Shown here piece after piece: positions 25,814 to 35,296 of a stretch of DNA of 64,000 nt (within the stretch, counting starts at the first letter, position 1; each line of letters opens with the position of its first letter). Where the stretch lies: contig OZ244845.1 of NCBI GenBank assembly GCA_965220775.1, positions 744,001 through 808,000 on the forward strand, in the 5' to 3' direction. The position numbers were made by a program, and so were the translations under genes. This DNA is from G963664835 sp965220775 (GTDB lineage Bacteria > Chloroflexota > UBA6077 > FW602-bin22 > JBCLEL01). The notes beneath the pieces were generated by a model. The model was not told the DNA's origin. It worked only from the letters and a program-made list of their open reading frames with translations, and ran no database searches.

Positions 25814-27069
25814 CCTTGGCCCTCGCCCTTGGTGTCGCTTTACGTGCTATGAGCGCGAATGTATTGCGCACACTGTTGACCACGTTGGGAATCATTATCG
25901 GCATCGGCGCCGTGATCGGACTGATGTCGATCGGGCGGGGTCTAAATGAGGTCTTCACCGGCCAGGTCCAAGGACTCGGAACGAACTTGCTATACGTGAC
26001 CCCAGGTAACTTTGAAGAAGGCGGCGTTTCGCGCGGGCAGAGACCGACGCTAACTTATAATGACGCACTTGCCTTGAATCAGAACTTCGCGGCGCCGTCT
26101 GTGGCAGCGGCGGTTCCCGAGGCTTTCAGGGGTGCCCAGCTTATCGTAGGCGGGGCAAACGTCTCGACTCAAATCCGTGGAACTAACCATCAATACGAGT
26201 CGGTTAGAAATAGTCCGGTCGAGTTCGGCCAGTTTATCTCGAGAGAGCAGGTTGAAGGGCGATCGAGGGTGATCGTGCTGGGAAGCTCTGTAGCTGACGA
26301 CCTGTTCGAAGACGTCGACCCGATAGGCTTAACCGTCAGAGTCAGCACCTTTGGCCGGCGAGGCGTCCCATTCCGAGTAATCGGCGTATTAGAATCAAAG
26401 GGTGGCGGTGGCGGTTTTGGTCCCAATCAGGACGATGTCGCCATCATGCCAATTACGACCATGCAGTCCCGGCTGGACACGTTTCGCAACCCCGGGGGCC
26501 AGATCAATGTTAGCTCGATTGCGGTAGAGGTAATAAGCGAGGATGAACTCGAAAACGCCACCGAGCAGATAGGAGAAATCCTGCGCGAGCGACATCGCGT
26601 TGTCGAAGACGATTTCACGATCCAAAGCCAGCGCGACCTATTGGGATTCGTGAATACGTTCACTACCGGGCTTACCATATTCCTCGGCGGCATAGCTGCC
26701 ATTTCGCTCGTCGTCGGCGGCATCGGAATTATGAACATAATGCTGGTATCGGTGACCGAACGTACCCGCGAAATTGGTATCCGAAAGGCGCTAGGAGCCA
26801 AGCGTCGCGACATTCTGCTCCAATTCCTGCTCGAGTCCGTCATAGTCAGCGTGATCGGAGCAGTGATTGGCATAGGCTTGGGCGGCCTGCTGTCGTTCAT
26901 AGTCTCCCAGATCCCTCTCGGCGATGACACTTTTCTGCCAACCCTGGTCGCCGGCGATGCCATTCTCCTGGCGGTTGGCGTATCCATGGCCATAGGCCTC
27001 TTCTTCGGGATCTATCCGGCCGCGCGGGCCGCTTCATTGAATCCGATAGACGCTCTTAGGTACGAATAG
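25810..27069 (+). CDS. MacB-like ABC transporter permease
   Basis: A 419-residue permease with the MacB plan: an N-terminal transmembrane helix (about 21-43), a large extracytoplasmic domain (about 50-280), and three C-terminal helices of the FtsX type (about 292-320, 347-370, 380-405). The conserved FtsX/MacB stretch GIGIMNIMLVSVTERTREIG precedes the coupling segment IRKALGAKRRDIL, and PARAASLNPIDALRYE ends the protein as usual. It starts inside the ATPase stop (ATGA). MacB proteins do not move substrate through the membrane but transmit ATP-driven motion to the outer domain, consistent with the very long partner adaptor. Substrate unknown. Confidence 0.92.
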   Translation: MTLALALGVALRAMSANVLRTLLTTLGIIIGIGAVIGLMSIGRGLNEVFTGQVQGLGTNLLYVTPGNFEEGGVSRGQRPTLTYNDALALNQNFAAPSVAAAVPEAFRGAQLIVGGANVSTQIRGTNHQYESVRNSPVEFGQFISREQVEGRSRVIVLGSSVADDLFEDVDPIGLTVRVSTFGRRGVPFRVIGVLESKGGGGGFGPNQDDVAIMPITTMQSRLDTFRNPGGQINVSSIAVEVISEDELENATEQIGEILRERHRVVEDDFTIQSQRDLLGFVNTFTTGLTIFLGGIAAISLVVGGIGIMNIMLVSVTERTREIGIRKALGAKRRDILLQFLLESVIVSVIGAVIGIGLGGLLSFIVSQIPLGDDTFLPTLVAGDAILLAVGVSMAIGLFFGIYPAARAASLNPIDALRYE

Positions 27070-27100
27070 GAGACCCGATACGCCCGTCACGACGACGCGA

Positions 27101-27562
27101 GTGCCGGTTGGTTCCGTCGCGCCGGACTTCAAGCTGCCGGCGGTGGACAGCGCGAACATCGCCTTAAGTGACTATCGCGGGGATCGAAGCGTCGTCCTCG
27201 TCTTCCTCCGAGGCTTCAATTGAGCTTTTTGCCGCAGGCACCTCCGGCAGTTGTCGGATCAGTACCAGGAGTTTAGATCGGCGGGCGCAGAAGTTCTCGC
27301 GGTAGCCAATGCTACTTTCGAGCAAGCCGGCCGCCGCGTTCGAGGACTCAAGCTGCCATTCCCTTGCATGGTTGATCCCGAGCACACCGTCTTCGATCTC
27401 TACCAGGTGGGGAGCGAGATCCTATCGATGGGCCAGCGACCCGGTCTCTACGTCATTGACCGAGAGGGTGTAGTCAAGTACGCCCAAGTAGGCTGGCAAC
27501 AATGGGAGATTCCAGGCAATGCCGAGGTCCTTGGAATTTGCCGGCAGCTTGCGCTCACCTAG
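27101..27562 (+). CDS. Peroxiredoxin-like (AhpC/TSA) protein with in-frame TGA at the catalytic cysteine: candidate selenoprotein
   Basis: The frame reads V-P-V-G-S-V-A-P-D-F-K-L-P, then SVVLVFLRGFN, a TGA (27221-27223), AFCRRHLRQL and a complete redoxin end (LPFPCMVDPEHTVFDLYQVG, then RPGLYVIDREGVVKYAQVGW). In this family the motif is normally R-G-x-W-C-P-x-C-R-x-x-L. The TGA falls on the first cysteine, and the second (C44) is kept. No other stop or frameshift occurs in 153 codons, which favours selenocysteine over decay. A short stem-loop follows the TGA. The start is uncertain: GTG at 27101 lacks a ribosome site, while AGGAG at 27069-27073 would fit a start a little upstream, near 27080. 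It is the last gene of the exporter operon. A nonsense mutation remains possible. Confidence 0.72.
27224..27250 (+). promoter_or_regulatory. Possible bacterial SECIS hairpin after the in-frame TGA
   Basis: TGCCG (27230-27234) pairs with CGGCA (27245-27249). A-G (27236-27237) can also pair with C-T (27242-27243), leaving an apical loop that begins with G. The loop starts about 14 nt after the TGA, slightly nearer than in E. coli fdhF (about 18 nt). The fit to the bacterial SECIS pattern is acceptable but not decisive. Confidence 0.4.
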
Positions 27563-27584
27563 CAGGCCCGTATTCCGCCAACGC

Positions 27585-29267
27585 TCAGGAAGTTACCGCG
27601 CCCTCGGTCGCCGATCCAACGGTGCGGGCATACTTTGCCAGAACTCCCCGCGAGACTCTAAGCTCCGGCTTATGCCACTCTCTTTGCCGACGCGCTATCT
27701 CGTTGTCGTCGACCTCGAGTGTTAGCAGCTTGGCATCGGCGTCAATCGTGATCGGGTCGCCATCTTCAACAAGCGCGATAGGCCCTCCTACCCAGGCCTC
27801 CGGCGCAACGTGACCGACAACAAGCCCATGGCTGCCGCCGGAGAACCGGCCATCGGTGATCAGGCCTATAGATTCGCCAAGTCCTTGTCCTACCAATGCG
27901 GCGGTGACCGAGAGCATCTCCCGCATCCCCGGGCCGCCAACCGGCCCTTCACCGCGGATGACGACGACGTCGCCGGCCTTTATCTCCCGGTGATGTATCG
28001 CTTGGAAGCACGCTTCTTCTCCATCGAACACTCGGGCCGGCCCGGTGATGCTTCGTCGGCGCAAACCGGCAACTTTGGCGACGGCCCCTTCCGGCGCCAA
28101 GTTGCCGTGGAGAATTACTAGGTGGCCCGAGGGATGCATGGGGGCGTCCAACGGTCTGACCACCTTCTGCCGGCGTTGAAAGACACTTCTTACATCCGAC
28201 AGGTTCTCCTCAACGGTTTGGCCGGTGCAGGTCATACAATCCGCGTGAAGGAACCCGGCCTCCAACAGTGCCTTCATCACCGCCGGTGTTCCGCCGGCCT
28301 CGTGTAAATCATTCATCACGTAGCGGCCTCCTGGCTTGAGATCGGCTAGATGGGGGACGTCACCCCCTATGCGGTCGAAGTCCGCTAGCGTCCAATCTAC
28401 GTCCGCCTCCCTTGCTATGGCCATCAAATGGAGAATCGCATTAGTCGAGCCGCCGAGGGCCAGGACTACCACGTAGGCGTTTTCCAGTGACTTTCGAGTT
28501 ATCAAATCGCGTGGCGAGATGTCTTGCTCGATTAGGTTGACTAACGCTCGCCCGGCGAGAAATGCCTCTCGCTCCTTGGCCGACGATACCGCAGGATTAC
28601 TAGCGCTGTAAGGTAATGCCATGCCCATCGCTTCGATCGCGGAGCTCATAGTATTGGCCGTATACATACCTCCACAGGCGCCGGCGCCGGGACAGGCCTC
28701 GCACTCGACCCGGTACACACCCTCCTCGTCCAGCTTGCCGGCCTGATGCTGGCCGACTGCTTCGAAGATCGATACGATGTCGATATCTGCGCCGTCATCG
28801 CCGATTCCGGGCAGGATGCTTCCGCCATAGATGAAGATGCTGGGGATGTTCAGGCGTGCCATTGCCATCAAGCAGCCCGGCATATTCTTATCGCATCCCC
28901 CCAGCGCAATCAGCCCGTCGTGGTTCATCCCGCCGGCCACAATTTCAATGCTGTCGGCGATGACTTCGCGTGAGACTAGGCTGTAGCGCATTCCCTGATG
29001 ACCCATCATAATGCCGTCCGCAGCCGTAGGAGCCCCGAATATCTGGGGTACCCCGCCGGCTTCCCGGAGACCCTCGTACGCGCTGCGAGCAAGCCGGTCC
29101 AAATGAGCATTGCAAGGGGTGATGTTGCTGTACAGGGAGGCAATTCCGACCATTGGTCGGGTGAAGTCATCGTCGTGAAACCCAACTGCGCGCAGCATCG
29201 CACGATTCGGTGCCCGGCCTATTCCCTCGGTTGTCAGGCGGCTTCGGCGATTGCCCGCTTGCGCCAT
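27585..29267 (-). CDS. ilvD: Dihydroxy-acid dehydratase
   Basis: A 560-residue Fe-S dehydratase that converts 2,3-dihydroxy-isovalerate and -methylvalerate to their 2-keto acids in valine/isoleucine synthesis. Cluster-ligand cysteines are visible in NITPCNAH (C52), GGCDKNMPGC (C125) and ACPGAGACGGMYTANTMS (about 190-207). The C-terminal GPVGGPGMREML and TDGRFSGGSHG blocks match IlvD/Edd enzymes. The length is standard. It converges on the redoxin gene, with 22 bp between stops. No other branched-chain gene is adjacent, so regulation cannot be inferred from context. Confidence 0.94.
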   Translation of the reverse strand: MAQAGNRRSRLTTEGIGRAPNRAMLRAVGFHDDDFTRPMVGIASLYSNITPCNAHLDRLARSAYEGLREAGGVPQIFGAPTAADGIMMGHQGMRYSLVSREVIADSIEIVAGGMNHDGLIALGGCDKNMPGCLMAMARLNIPSIFIYGGSILPGIGDDGADIDIVSIFEAVGQHQAGKLDEEGVYRVECEACPGAGACGGMYTANTMSSAIEAMGMALPYSASNPAVSSAKEREAFLAGRALVNLIEQDISPRDLITRKSLENAYVVVLALGGSTNAILHLMAIAREADVDWTLADFDRIGGDVPHLADLKPGGRYVMNDLHEAGGTPAVMKALLEAGFLHADCMTCTGQTVEENLSDVRSVFQRRQKVVRPLDAPMHPSGHLVILHGNLAPEGAVAKVAGLRRRSITGPARVFDGEEACFQAIHHREIKAGDVVVIRGEGPVGGPGMREMLSVTAALVGQGLGESIGLITDGRFSGGSHGLVVGHVAPEAWVGGPIALVEDGDPITIDADAKLLTLEVDDNEIARRQREWHKPELRVSRGVLAKYARTVGSATEGAVTS

Positions 29268-29459
29268 TGTGGTCCCTCCAAAGTTTCGTTTCGGCCGCTC
29301 TACCCGGAGATCGAGCGGCCGTCTGGGTTCGCTTCCAAGACTCTATCATAGTGAGATATGGTGGTGGAAATCACAATCGACCCACAGTAACAGTGATGGT
29401 ATTCGCAGCGTTCAGGTGACATCCTGTGATAAGCTGGCGGCGGCATCGGAGCGAGCGAA

Positions 29460-29624
29460 ATGACCTACCAACCACTAAACGCTGTCCGACCGAACCGCTC
29501 GGCTCAGCGCAAGAGCCAGACACCGGTCCAGGACTGCCCCAGATGCGGAATGTCCATGAATGCCATCGCCGGTAGCAAGATGGCGATCTGCGGCAACTGC
29601 GGCTACAAGGAGCCCTGCTGTTAG
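29460..29624 (+). CDS. 54-residue zinc-ribbon protein
   Basis: ATG 29460 opens a short frame ending at the TAG at 29622-29624. The product has a disordered basic N-terminus and a four-cysteine ribbon, C-P-R-C-G then C-G-N-C-G, 19 residues apart, ending Y-K-E-P-C-C. No family name can be given. Such ribbons usually bind one zinc and contact nucleic acid or protein. It sits 24 bp upstream of comEC on the same strand and 190 bp from the divergent ilvD, so the two may share a transcript. The upstream GAGCGAGCGAA offers only a weak ribosome site. Confidence 0.6.
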   Translation: MTYQPLNAVRPNRSAQRKSQTPVQDCPRCGMSMNAIAGSKMAICGNCGYKEPCC

Positions 29625-29648
29625 GCATTTCGCGGCAGGAGGCGACAT

Positions 29649-31988
29649 TTGGTCGCCCCTGACGCCGACTCTGAACTGGTCGAGCGCGGCCGGCCGCCTC
29701 CTGCGCCACCGTTCCTGACCCTGGCCGGCCTGGTTATTGGCAGCGGTTGGCTCGCAGGTGTTCTTTCGGCCAGTCTCGGATTCCAAATCCCTATCGAGCC
29801 AGTCCTAGTACTGACCATTCTTACCACAATCGCGGCTCTCTTGAGTCGCAGATCCCAACTCCTTTTGATCCCAGTGGCAATAGCTGTTCTGCATCTCGGC
29901 GCGAGTAGCTACGACGACTACATAAGTTGGCGGGTTGCACAGTCTTCGACTTTGATCGAGCACGTCGGCTCGGAGGTTATCGCCGCCGGCACCGTCAGTG
30001 AGGCGACGTTCGACCGCTACGACAAGGAACGTCTGCGCATCGAGGTTGATTCGATCGAGACCTCGACCGGTCGAGTACCCGCCGGCGGGTCGTTGATTGC
30101 CTGGATTTCCCGCGACGTAGACGTTGGAATCGGCGACCGTGTAGAGATTCGTGGTCGCCTCAATATCCCGGCGGCTAGCGACGGCTTTAATCCCGCTATC
30201 TACCTACGATCAGAAAACATAACCGGCCTGATGCAGCCGGCCACGGTGCGGTCCCATTCGCCGGCGGGGCCGAGTTTTCTTAGCTGGCTGGGACGGATTA
30301 GAGCATCAGCGAGCAGTATCCTAGACCAGTTTCTGCCACAACCGGCCGCCGGCCTCGCGCGAGGCGTCTTGTTGGGAGAGCGCGGTGGGCTCGATCGCGA
30401 TTTGCGCGATTCGTTTGCCAGAACCGGCCTCATGCACTTGATAGCCATATCTGGACTCAATATGGTGTTGGTTAGCGGATTGATAGTCGGGCCCTGCCGA
30501 CGGACATTCGGCGCCAACGTAGGGGTTGCGATTGCCATCGCGGCAATCGCGTTCTACGCTATGTTGGTGGTTCCGGCGCCATCAGTGTACCGAGCTGCCG
30601 TGATGAGTGTGGCTTTGCTGGTTGCGGACCGGTTGGGCCGGCCGGCCGACGGGTTGACTCTCCTTGCGCTATCCGGTGCCGGAATGGCCTTCCTTCGACC
30701 CACTTTGATCCATGACGCGGGCTTTCAACTGTCCTTCGCCGCGACGGCCGGGATAATCTTGATTGGGCCGTCGATCCACCGTCACCTTTCATTTTTGCCG
30801 CGGTTTTTCAGCCATCAACTGTCCACCGGGCTGTCTGCGAGCTGGCTGACAATTCCAATTCTCGTCGGTACGTTCGGCTCATTTAGCCCATGGGCCGTTC
30901 TAGCCGGAGTTGTCGCGGTGCCACTGCTGAGCTACGTGATAATTGGATCGGCAGCATTGGTAGTGGCCGGCTCGATCTGGAGTCTGGCCGGCACAGTTGT
31001 CGCGGCTTTCGCTTTGATACCCTTAACCTTGATGATACAGGTCGTCGAAATCGCCGATCTTCATACGGCGCCAGTCGGCCTGTTTGGGACCGCCGGAGAC
31101 TCCACGGTCGCCTACTATTTGCTTATCGCCCCATTGACAGCTCTGCTAATTCCGGATCTGCGTAGCCGATGGCCCATGTTTCAGGTAGCTGCGCAGTTGC
31201 GCCGGCTACCCACCGTGCCAACACTGATTGGTTTGATCGTGGTTGTGGCCGCGATCTGGATAGCCGCCCTCCAGAATGAAGCCCAGCGTAGCACGGTCAC
31301 TCTGCTCTCTGATCGCGGTGAGCCGGCGGCAATAATCAATAGCTCCAACGGACGTGTCGCTGTCTTTGGCCGGGCAAATCGAGAGCTGGTTGGCGCTATT
31401 TCCAGGCGGTTGCCGATATGGCGCCGTACTATCGACCTGTTGATAGTAGACCAATGGGATCCGATCGCTTTGTCGCACTATCGGCTGGCGAGCCAGCGAT
31501 ACGACATAGAGAGCGTGTTGATACCTATTGAACCCCCGCCGGCAAGCGAAGCCGCAGAATGGCTTGACACCTTACGAAGCAATCAAACGAAGATCATCGA
31601 GGCTGAGACCGGTTTAGGTATCGAGCTTGCGGATGGTGAGGTTGTGACCGTTTTGGCCGGCCCGGTCGAGGATCGGCCGGTTATCGGCGCGATCCAATTC
31701 AATCATGGGGCAATCCGGACATCCATGCTCTACGATCCAGCGGCAATTGGCCAGCTCCTTAGAACTGCGCCATATTTGAAGACGCATATCTTGCACGTAG
31801 CTGAGTTGCCAAGAAATGAGGAGGCAAAGCTCCTAGTCGAAATGTCATCGCGGTTCATTGTCTCAATGGGTGAAGGCAGCGCTCGGCTGGATCGAAGAGA
31901 CGGAACAGAGTTAGTTGACCAAGCCACCTCGGGACCTGTCGTTATCTTGCTTCAAGAGGACCGCTTTTTCCTGCACCGTACTTACTAG
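29649..31988 (+). CDS. comEC: ComEC/Rec2-family DNA-uptake channel
   Basis: A 779-residue polytopic membrane protein. AGGAGG lies 6 bases before the TTG at 29649, which fixes the start. After two or three N-terminal helices comes the OB-like DUF4131 region (about 95-190), then the competence domain with HLIAISGLNM (about 262-271) and RAAVMSVALLVADRLGRPAD. ComEC passes single-stranded DNA into the cytoplasm during transformation. The C-terminal 250 residues align with the metallo-beta-lactamase part by position (IDLLIVDQWD and similar), but the His/Asp metal motif HxHxDH is absent. Degradation of the second strand would therefore need another nuclease. No other competence gene is in view. Confidence 0.88.
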   Translation: MVAPDADSELVERGRPPPAPPFLTLAGLVIGSGWLAGVLSASLGFQIPIEPVLVLTILTTIAALLSRRSQLLLIPVAIAVLHLGASSYDDYISWRVAQSSTLIEHVGSEVIAAGTVSEATFDRYDKERLRIEVDSIETSTGRVPAGGSLIAWISRDVDVGIGDRVEIRGRLNIPAASDGFNPAIYLRSENITGLMQPATVRSHSPAGPSFLSWLGRIRASASSILDQFLPQPAAGLARGVLLGERGGLDRDLRDSFARTGLMHLIAISGLNMVLVSGLIVGPCRRTFGANVGVAIAIAAIAFYAMLVVPAPSVYRAAVMSVALLVADRLGRPADGLTLLALSGAGMAFLRPTLIHDAGFQLSFAATAGIILIGPSIHRHLSFLPRFFSHQLSTGLSASWLTIPILVGTFGSFSPWAVLAGVVAVPLLSYVIIGSAALVVAGSIWSLAGTVVAAFALIPLTLMIQVVEIADLHTAPVGLFGTAGDSTVAYYLLIAPLTALLIPDLRSRWPMFQVAAQLRRLPTVPTLIGLIVVVAAIWIAALQNEAQRSTVTLLSDRGEPAAIINSSNGRVAVFGRANRELVGAISRRLPIWRRTIDLLIVDQWDPIALSHYRLASQRYDIESVLIPIEPPPASEAAEWLDTLRSNQTKIIEAETGLGIELADGEVVTVLAGPVEDRPVIGAIQFNHGAIRTSMLYDPAAIGQLLRTAPYLKTHILHVAELPRNEEAKLLVEMSSRFIVSMGEGSARLDRRDGTELVDQATSGPVVILLQEDRFFLHRTY

Positions 31989-32094
31989 AGAAGTTGGCCG
32001 GCTAACCAGGTGCCGCGAACTGGACCCAATCAGGTCCGAATTGCTAGAGGTCCGATGAAATGTCCTCAACTCCCAAAATATATTGCTTTTTTGT

Positions 32095-32257
32095 GTAGCT
32101 ATCAGATTTGAGGGCAAATCGTCCTGCACCGGTGCAATTCGTGATCGAGCAACGCCTATAAATTGTGGTGGAGTCCCCCATAACCACTAGATATGGAGTT
32201 TGGATCGTGGCCGGGAATGACGGTCACAAGACTGGTTCTCAAACTCTGACCAGTTAC
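32095..32257 (+). mobile_element. Degenerate short relative (element 4) of the GTAA-ended family
   Basis: The left end is GTAGCTATCAGATTTGAGGG. The reverse-complemented right end is GTAACTGGTCAGAGTTTGAG. Both resemble the ends of elements 1-3, but the left lacks one base and the flanks do not match, so no target duplication is visible. It contains no gene. The gap 31989-32519 around it shows nothing else supported. Confidence 0.4.
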
Positions 32258-32519
32258 CTTGTTGCCGCTGGGTTGCAAGTTTGTATTCTGTCCAATAGAC
32301 TCTCCTCTACCCCCAGCCACTGCGGTAGGCTTCCGCCAAATTCCGTTCCGTCCCGGCTTGCCTTCGTCGTTCTCCGTGTTTGTGCCGTGAATCGAGCGGG
32401 AAACCCGTTTTCCGGCCGCGATTAGCACGGCTGTTCGCAATCGCAACCCGCCGTGATTAAGAGCTTTTCGAAGACCATCTCTTGATCACAGGTGATGAGT
32501 TTGTAATGCACTTGAAGTT

Positions 32520-33800
32520 GTGGAGAGATACTTGTCGAATCAGACGACGTTCGTTGGCATTGACGTAGGCTCGTCTAAAATCAGTACTCTAATCGCCGAA
32601 GTCGACGAAAATTACACCACCCACGTAATCGGTGTTGGGGTCGCGTCGGGGACCGGCGTGCGCAACGGCGTGGTAGTCAACATCGATGAAGCCGTAAAGA
32701 CTGTCCAAGACTCAGTCGAGAAGGCCGAACGAGTATCGGGATTCAAGATAATGAGCGCCTATCTCACTGTTTCCGGCTCCCAAGTCAAATCGCTAAACAA
32801 TCGCGGTGTAGTTGCAATCGCCAATGATGACAAGACGATAGATGCCGAAGACGTGGCTCGCGCAATCGAGTCTGCTCGGATAATAAACTTGACTCCCAAT
32901 AGGGAGATTATTCATGCTCTCCCGCGCCACTTCATAATCGACGGTCAGGACGGCGTGCGCAATCCGCTACGCATGATCGGTTATCGTTTGGACGTTGAAA
33001 CCCACATCATTACCACTGCGTTAACTTCGATACAAAATTTGACCAAGTGCATCCACCAGCTCGGAATCCAGGTCGATGAACTGGTGATCAGTTCGCTCGC
33101 GGCCGGCGAGGCCGTGTTGACGCCGGAGGAAAAGGAGCTTGGCGTGGTGGTGGCTGATATTGGCGGTGGAACTACGGATTTGGCGATATACAATGAGGGC
33201 AGCGTGTGGCAAACTATGGTCCTTCCGATTGGTGGGGAGCAGGTCAGCAAAGAGATTGCCGTTCAGTTGCGCACGCCAATGGCTGAAGCCGAAGCCCTAA
33301 AGGTGCGCCACGGACATTGCCGACCATCGGATATAGATTCAGAAGAAGAGATAGACGCGGAGATATTCGGCCAGGGTAGTTCGGCCAAGATAGGACGCCG
33401 CCGGCTCTGCGAAATCATTGAGGCGCGTTCACGACAGTTGATTCAGCAAATCGACGGCGAGATAAAACGACTCGGCACCGACGCCGTACTGCCGGCTGGA
33501 TTGGTCTTGTCAGGTGGCGTTGCACAGACGCCCGGTCTGGCCGAGCTTGCGTCCGATACCCTTGGCTTGCCGGTTAGAGTGGGGGCGCCGAGTAATCTCA
33601 GCGGGCTGACCGACAACATCACCAGTCCGGACTATGCGTCCAGCGTCGGACTTCTTCTTTGGGCGGCAAAGCAAGCCACCAGCGGGTTGCCGGCCCACGA
33701 GCAGGGGACCGCCAGTTGGCAAGATCGAGCCATACGGGACAACAACGATACCGACGTCGCGGGAAAGTTCAGAACGTGGCTCAAAGCGTTTCTTCCATGA
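32520..33800 (+). CDS. ftsA: Cell division protein FtsA
   Basis: A 426-residue actin-fold ATPase that tethers FtsZ filaments to the membrane. Phosphate-1 motif VGIDVGSSKISTLIAE (about 13-28), phosphate-2 motif VVADIGGGTTDLAIY (about 209-223) and adenosine motif LVLSGGVAQTPGL (about 326-338) are all present. The 1C domain (IMSAYLTVSGSQVKSLNNRG) is intact. The end (FRTWLKAFLP) is a likely amphipathic membrane anchor. The GTG start at 32520 lacks a strong ribosome site, but the conserved sequence begins within 12 residues. ftsZ follows 85 bp downstream. The usual ftsQ and mur genes are not upstream, where comEC lies instead. Confidence 0.93.
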   Translation: MERYLSNQTTFVGIDVGSSKISTLIAEVDENYTTHVIGVGVASGTGVRNGVVVNIDEAVKTVQDSVEKAERVSGFKIMSAYLTVSGSQVKSLNNRGVVAIANDDKTIDAEDVARAIESARIINLTPNREIIHALPRHFIIDGQDGVRNPLRMIGYRLDVETHIITTALTSIQNLTKCIHQLGIQVDELVISSLAAGEAVLTPEEKELGVVVADIGGGTTDLAIYNEGSVWQTMVLPIGGEQVSKEIAVQLRTPMAEAEALKVRHGHCRPSDIDSEEEIDAEIFGQGSSAKIGRRRLCEIIEARSRQLIQQIDGEIKRLGTDAVLPAGLVLSGGVAQTPGLAELASDTLGLPVRVGAPSNLSGLTDNITSPDYASSVGLLLWAAKQATSGLPAHEQGTASWQDRAIRDNNDTDVAGKFRTWLKAFLP

Positions 33801-33885
33801 TGTCTCTTATCAAAGAGGAGATTGGTAAACCTCCCATGTGGGGCACAAGCTATCCAAATAACAATGCGGGGTTGGTAGGTACGAT

Positions 33886-34974
33886 ATGAATAGTGACATT
33901 GTATCGATGTCCGAGGTCATCACTCTGGCGAATATCAAGGTTGTGGGCGTAGGCGGTGGCGGTTGCAATGCAATCAACCGGATGATGCAGGCTGAGATCA
34001 GAGGAATCGAGTTCATCAGCGTCAATACGGATGCGCAGGCTTTGGGCAGAATAGACGCCGACCAGACAATTCACATCGGCGACAAATTGACCAAGGGACT
34101 TGGCGCGGGTGGCAACCCTACCATCGGTCAGCGCGCCGCTGAGGAAACTAGCGATCAGATATATGAGGCTCTAAAAGACTCGGATATGGTGTTTATTACC
34201 TGCGGTATGGGAGGAGGCACCGGCACCGGCGCGGCACCAATCATAGCCCAGATCGCGAAGGAGATCGGTGCTCTTACCGTATCAGTGGTGACCAAGCCAT
34301 TCTCCTTTGAGGGCCCCCGTAGGCGCGTCAACGCCGAAGAAGGTATCGCCAATTTACACGATAACGTCGATGCCCTGATCGTTATTCCCAACGACCGCCT
34401 CTTGCAAGTAGTTGAAAAGAAAACCTCCATGGACCAGGCATTCCGGGTGGTCGACGACATTTTGCATCAGGGCATCCAGGGCATTGCCGAGCTAATTACC
34501 GTGCCCGGCCTGATAAATCTGGATTTTGCTGATGTACGCACGATCATGTCCGGCGCCGGCTCCGCGCTTATGTCGATCGGAAGAGGGGACGGCGACGAGC
34601 GATCGATCGACGCCGCGGGAGCGGCCGTCGCAAGCCCACTGCTCGAGGTCTCCATAGCCGGTGCAAAGGGAATATTGATCAACGTGACCGGTGGGCCCGA
34701 CCTTACACTCCTTGAGGTCACCCAAGCCGCCGATGTGATTGTCGAAGCCGCCGACCCGGAGGCAACAGTCATCTTCGGCGCCGTGATCGATCCCCGGATG
34801 CAAGGTGAAGTTAAGATCACCGTTATAGCCACCGGCTTCGACGGCCAGGCCAGCACTCCGCAGAGCTTCTTGAAGCAGGGCGTCGAGACTCGTGCGAGCG
34901 TGAGCACGGCTCTACCTGCGCCGAGCGTGCCGGCCGACGACCTGGACATTCCAGCTTTCCTCCGCCGGCGCTGA
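33886..34974 (+). CDS. ftsZ: Cell division protein FtsZ
   Basis: A 362-residue tubulin-like GTPase that assembles the division ring. The nucleotide site is clear: IKVVGVGGGGCNAINRM near residue 16, SVNTDAQAL, the tubulin signature GGGTGTGA (about 109-116) and NVDALIVIPNDRLL. The T7-loop catalytic region reads LINLDFADVRTIM. After a short linker the C-terminal peptide DDLDIPAFLRRR should bind FtsA, encoded just upstream. The length is at the short end for FtsZ because the linker is only about 25 residues. An ATG at 33907 could be an alternative start. The pair ftsA-ftsZ is likely one transcript. Confidence 0.95.
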   Translation: MNSDIVSMSEVITLANIKVVGVGGGGCNAINRMMQAEIRGIEFISVNTDAQALGRIDADQTIHIGDKLTKGLGAGGNPTIGQRAAEETSDQIYEALKDSDMVFITCGMGGGTGTGAAPIIAQIAKEIGALTVSVVTKPFSFEGPRRRVNAEEGIANLHDNVDALIVIPNDRLLQVVEKKTSMDQAFRVVDDILHQGIQGIAELITVPGLINLDFADVRTIMSGAGSALMSIGRGDGDERSIDAAGAAVASPLLEVSIAGAKGILINVTGGPDLTLLEVTQAADVIVEAADPEATVIFGAVIDPRMQGEVKITVIATGFDGQASTPQSFLKQGVETRASVSTALPAPSVPADDLDIPAFLRRR

Positions 34975-35296
34975 CCGCGGGTACCGTTGCTCCCTGTCAC
35001 CCCGGTGAGGCATTTCACTCTTGGTCATCCCTCCTTGCCGCGGCATGCGTGCAGTGTGGTATTCGCCCCGAGTAGATAAGGCAATCGGCATTGATCTCGC
35101 TTTCAACTCTTGCACGGAGTGCGGCTAGACGCCCCTCCACGAGGTATTCAGATTCCTCCACGGATGCCATTTTGATCCAGCAAGCCTCCTCCGTTTCATA
35201 CTGGACCTCAAACGCAGTATGCAATCAATCTCGCGCCGGTGGCGTAACGAGTCAGATCGACAGATAGTACAACGTCAGGGTATGGAGGAGACTGGA
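34975..35296 (-). other. Intergenic region after ftsZ, one weak minus-strand frame
   Basis: No gene is firmly supported. A 69-codon minus-strand frame (35015-35224, MHTAFEVQYETEEACWIKMA onward) has a protein-like composition but no family match. The last 50 bp (about 35246-35296, including GATAGTACAA) resemble the leader in front of the related pseudogene at 40522, so they are probably the old promoter of the relic that follows. Confidence 0.35.

Noticed and set aside
27164..27385. Minus-strand frame across the redoxin gene
   Set aside because: It has no recognisable features, whereas the plus-strand redoxin is conserved on both sides of the TGA.
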